A stretch of 64,000 bases of DNA from Zoogloea oryzae. GTDB taxonomy: Bacteria; Pseudomonadota; Gammaproteobacteria; Burkholderiales; Rhodocyclaceae. Each line of letters begins with the position of its first letter. The stretch's first letter is position 1. The translations under genes and the position numbers were made by a program. Positions 63,427 through 64,000 of this stretch are shown piece by piece. The notes under the pieces were generated by a model. It had not been told where the DNA came from, made no database searches, and saw only the letters and a list, made by a program, of their open reading frames with translations. The DNA is taken from the NCBI RefSeq assembly GCF_030161255.1, contig NZ_BSPX01000012.1:8919-72918 (forward strand), in the 5' to 3' direction.

Positions 63427-64000
63427 GTGACCGTCGCGCTGCTGGGCAGCCTGTGGCGTCCCGGGCTGCCGCCAGGCATCTACGAGGAACGACCCGCCGT
63501 GGCCACCCGCCAGCGGGTGCGCCTCGATGTCGCCGCGCTGATCGGGCTCGCCGAACGGGGGCCGGTGAACACCCCGGTCGTCATCGACGACGCCCGCCAG
63601 TTCGAGGCGATCTTCGGTCGCGCCCTGCCCGGGCTGCAGCTCCCCCTGGCGGTGCGCCTGTTCTTCGCCAACGGCGGCCGGCGCTGCGTGGTCGTTCGCT
63701 GCGTCGATCACGTGAACATCCGCACCACCCGCCTGCTGGTGCCCGGTTTCAAGGCGGTGCGCGGCAGTTCCCGGCGTCAGGTGCGCATCGCCGCCCGCAA
63801 CCCGGGCAGCTGGGGCAACCGCCTGCAGGTGCGCGCCCAGCTCATCCAGCGCCCGGTCGCGCTCGGCTTCGACCCGATCACCCTCGCCATCCGCATTCCG
63901 CCAGACCGCCCCGCCGTGGGCGCCACCCTGCGCCTCACCGGCCGGCCCACCAGCCCCGGCGCCGCACCCCGCAGCCGCTTCTTCCGGGTTGCCCTCGACG
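63427..64000 (+). CDS. Second tail sheath family protein, N-terminal part (cut by window end)
   Basis: 191 codons are present. A GTG start at 63427 gives a protein with the sheath-type N-terminus LPPGIYEERPAV, then LIGLAERGPVNTPVVIDDA, QFEAIFG, AVRLFFANGGRRCVVVR and RNPGSWGNRLQV. These are the same landmarks as in the first sheath gene (VRLFFENGGKRVYVSR) but the sequences are strongly diverged. eCIS particles such as PVC and Afp encode several sheath paralogues. The rest of the protein and later genes are outside the window. Confidence 0.82.
   Translation, partial: MTVALLGSLWRPGLPPGIYEERPAVATRQRVRLDVAALIGLAERGPVNTPVVIDDARQFEAIFGRALPGLQLPLAVRLFFANGGRRCVVVRCVDHVNIRTTRLLVPGFKAVRGSSRRQVRIAARNPGSWGNRLQVRAQLIQRPVALGFDPITLAIRIPPDRPAVGATLRLTGRPTSPGAAPRSRFFRVALD

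Noticed and set aside
63206..63430. 74-aa open frame between tube and second sheath
   Set aside because: It spans three inverted repeats whose arms explain the sequence; the amino acid composition is Arg/Pro/Gly-rich without a fold.

Overview
The window is a GC-rich, densely coded piece of a proteobacterial chromosome. The gene neighbourhoods (bamA-rseP-dxr-cdsA-uppS-frr-pyrH-tsf-rpsB; smc-zipA-ligA-galU; cysE-iscR-isc; soxCDYZAXB with an fccAB-like pair; cytochrome c4) point to a betaproteobacterium, most likely of the Rhodocyclales (Azoarcus/Thauera/Zoogloea-like). That placement is inferred from gene content and order, because no rRNA or tRNA gene is present.

Layout. Positions 1-7.8 kb (minus strand) hold a housekeeping operon for envelope assembly, isoprenoid and phospholipid precursors and translation (partial bamA to rpsB), with a readable sigma70 promoter before rpsB. 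Positions 8-12.8 kb hold map and glnD (plus), then def and mtnP (minus). Positions 12.9-22.5 kb hold typA facing galU-ligA-zipA-smc across a bidirectional terminator. Positions 22.7-28.2 kb hold a plus-strand run dapC-dapD-pilU-dapE-prmB, which places a type IV pilus ATPase among lysine/peptidoglycan genes. A single-domain response regulator and a glutathione peroxidase follow.

Positions 29.2-37.5 kb (minus strand) hold a complete ISC iron-sulfur cluster assembly operon (iscR, a second cysteine desulfurase, iscS, iscU, iscA, hscB, hscA, fdx, iscX) preceded by cysE and trmJ. I find two good matches to the type 1 IscR operator, one upstream of iscR and one upstream of cysE. This suggests that cysteine supply and cluster assembly are controlled together by the same Fe-S sensor.

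Positions 37.6-41.7 kb hold suhB, tesA, a methyltransferase, cytochrome c4 and a periplasmic protein with three rhodanese domains. The last is preceded by an FNR/DNR-like palindrome.

Positions 41.7-52.6 kb are a periplasmic sulfur-oxidation island: a divergent fccAB-like flavocytochrome pair, soxCDYZAXB, a SoxH-like metallo-beta-lactamase, a SoxW-like thioredoxin, a small cytochrome c and a secreted rhodanese. With SoxCD present, complete oxidation of thiosulfate to sulfate is expected. Electrons would pass from the Sox and flavocytochrome enzymes to c-type cytochromes.

Positions 52.7-58.6 kb hold AapJQM-type amino-acid transporter genes without an adjacent ATPase gene, a RidA protein, and a LysR regulator divergent from an azoreductase-pirin pair. 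From 59.4 kb to the right edge an extracellular contractile injection system (eCIS) cluster begins: a DUF4255/Pvc16-type protein, a carboxypeptidase-regulatory-like protein, tail sheath, tail tube and the start of a second sheath. A 258-nt spacer between tube and second sheath contains perfect hairpins with mutually complementary loops. The cluster is cut by the window end, so its effectors and remaining baseplate genes are not visible.
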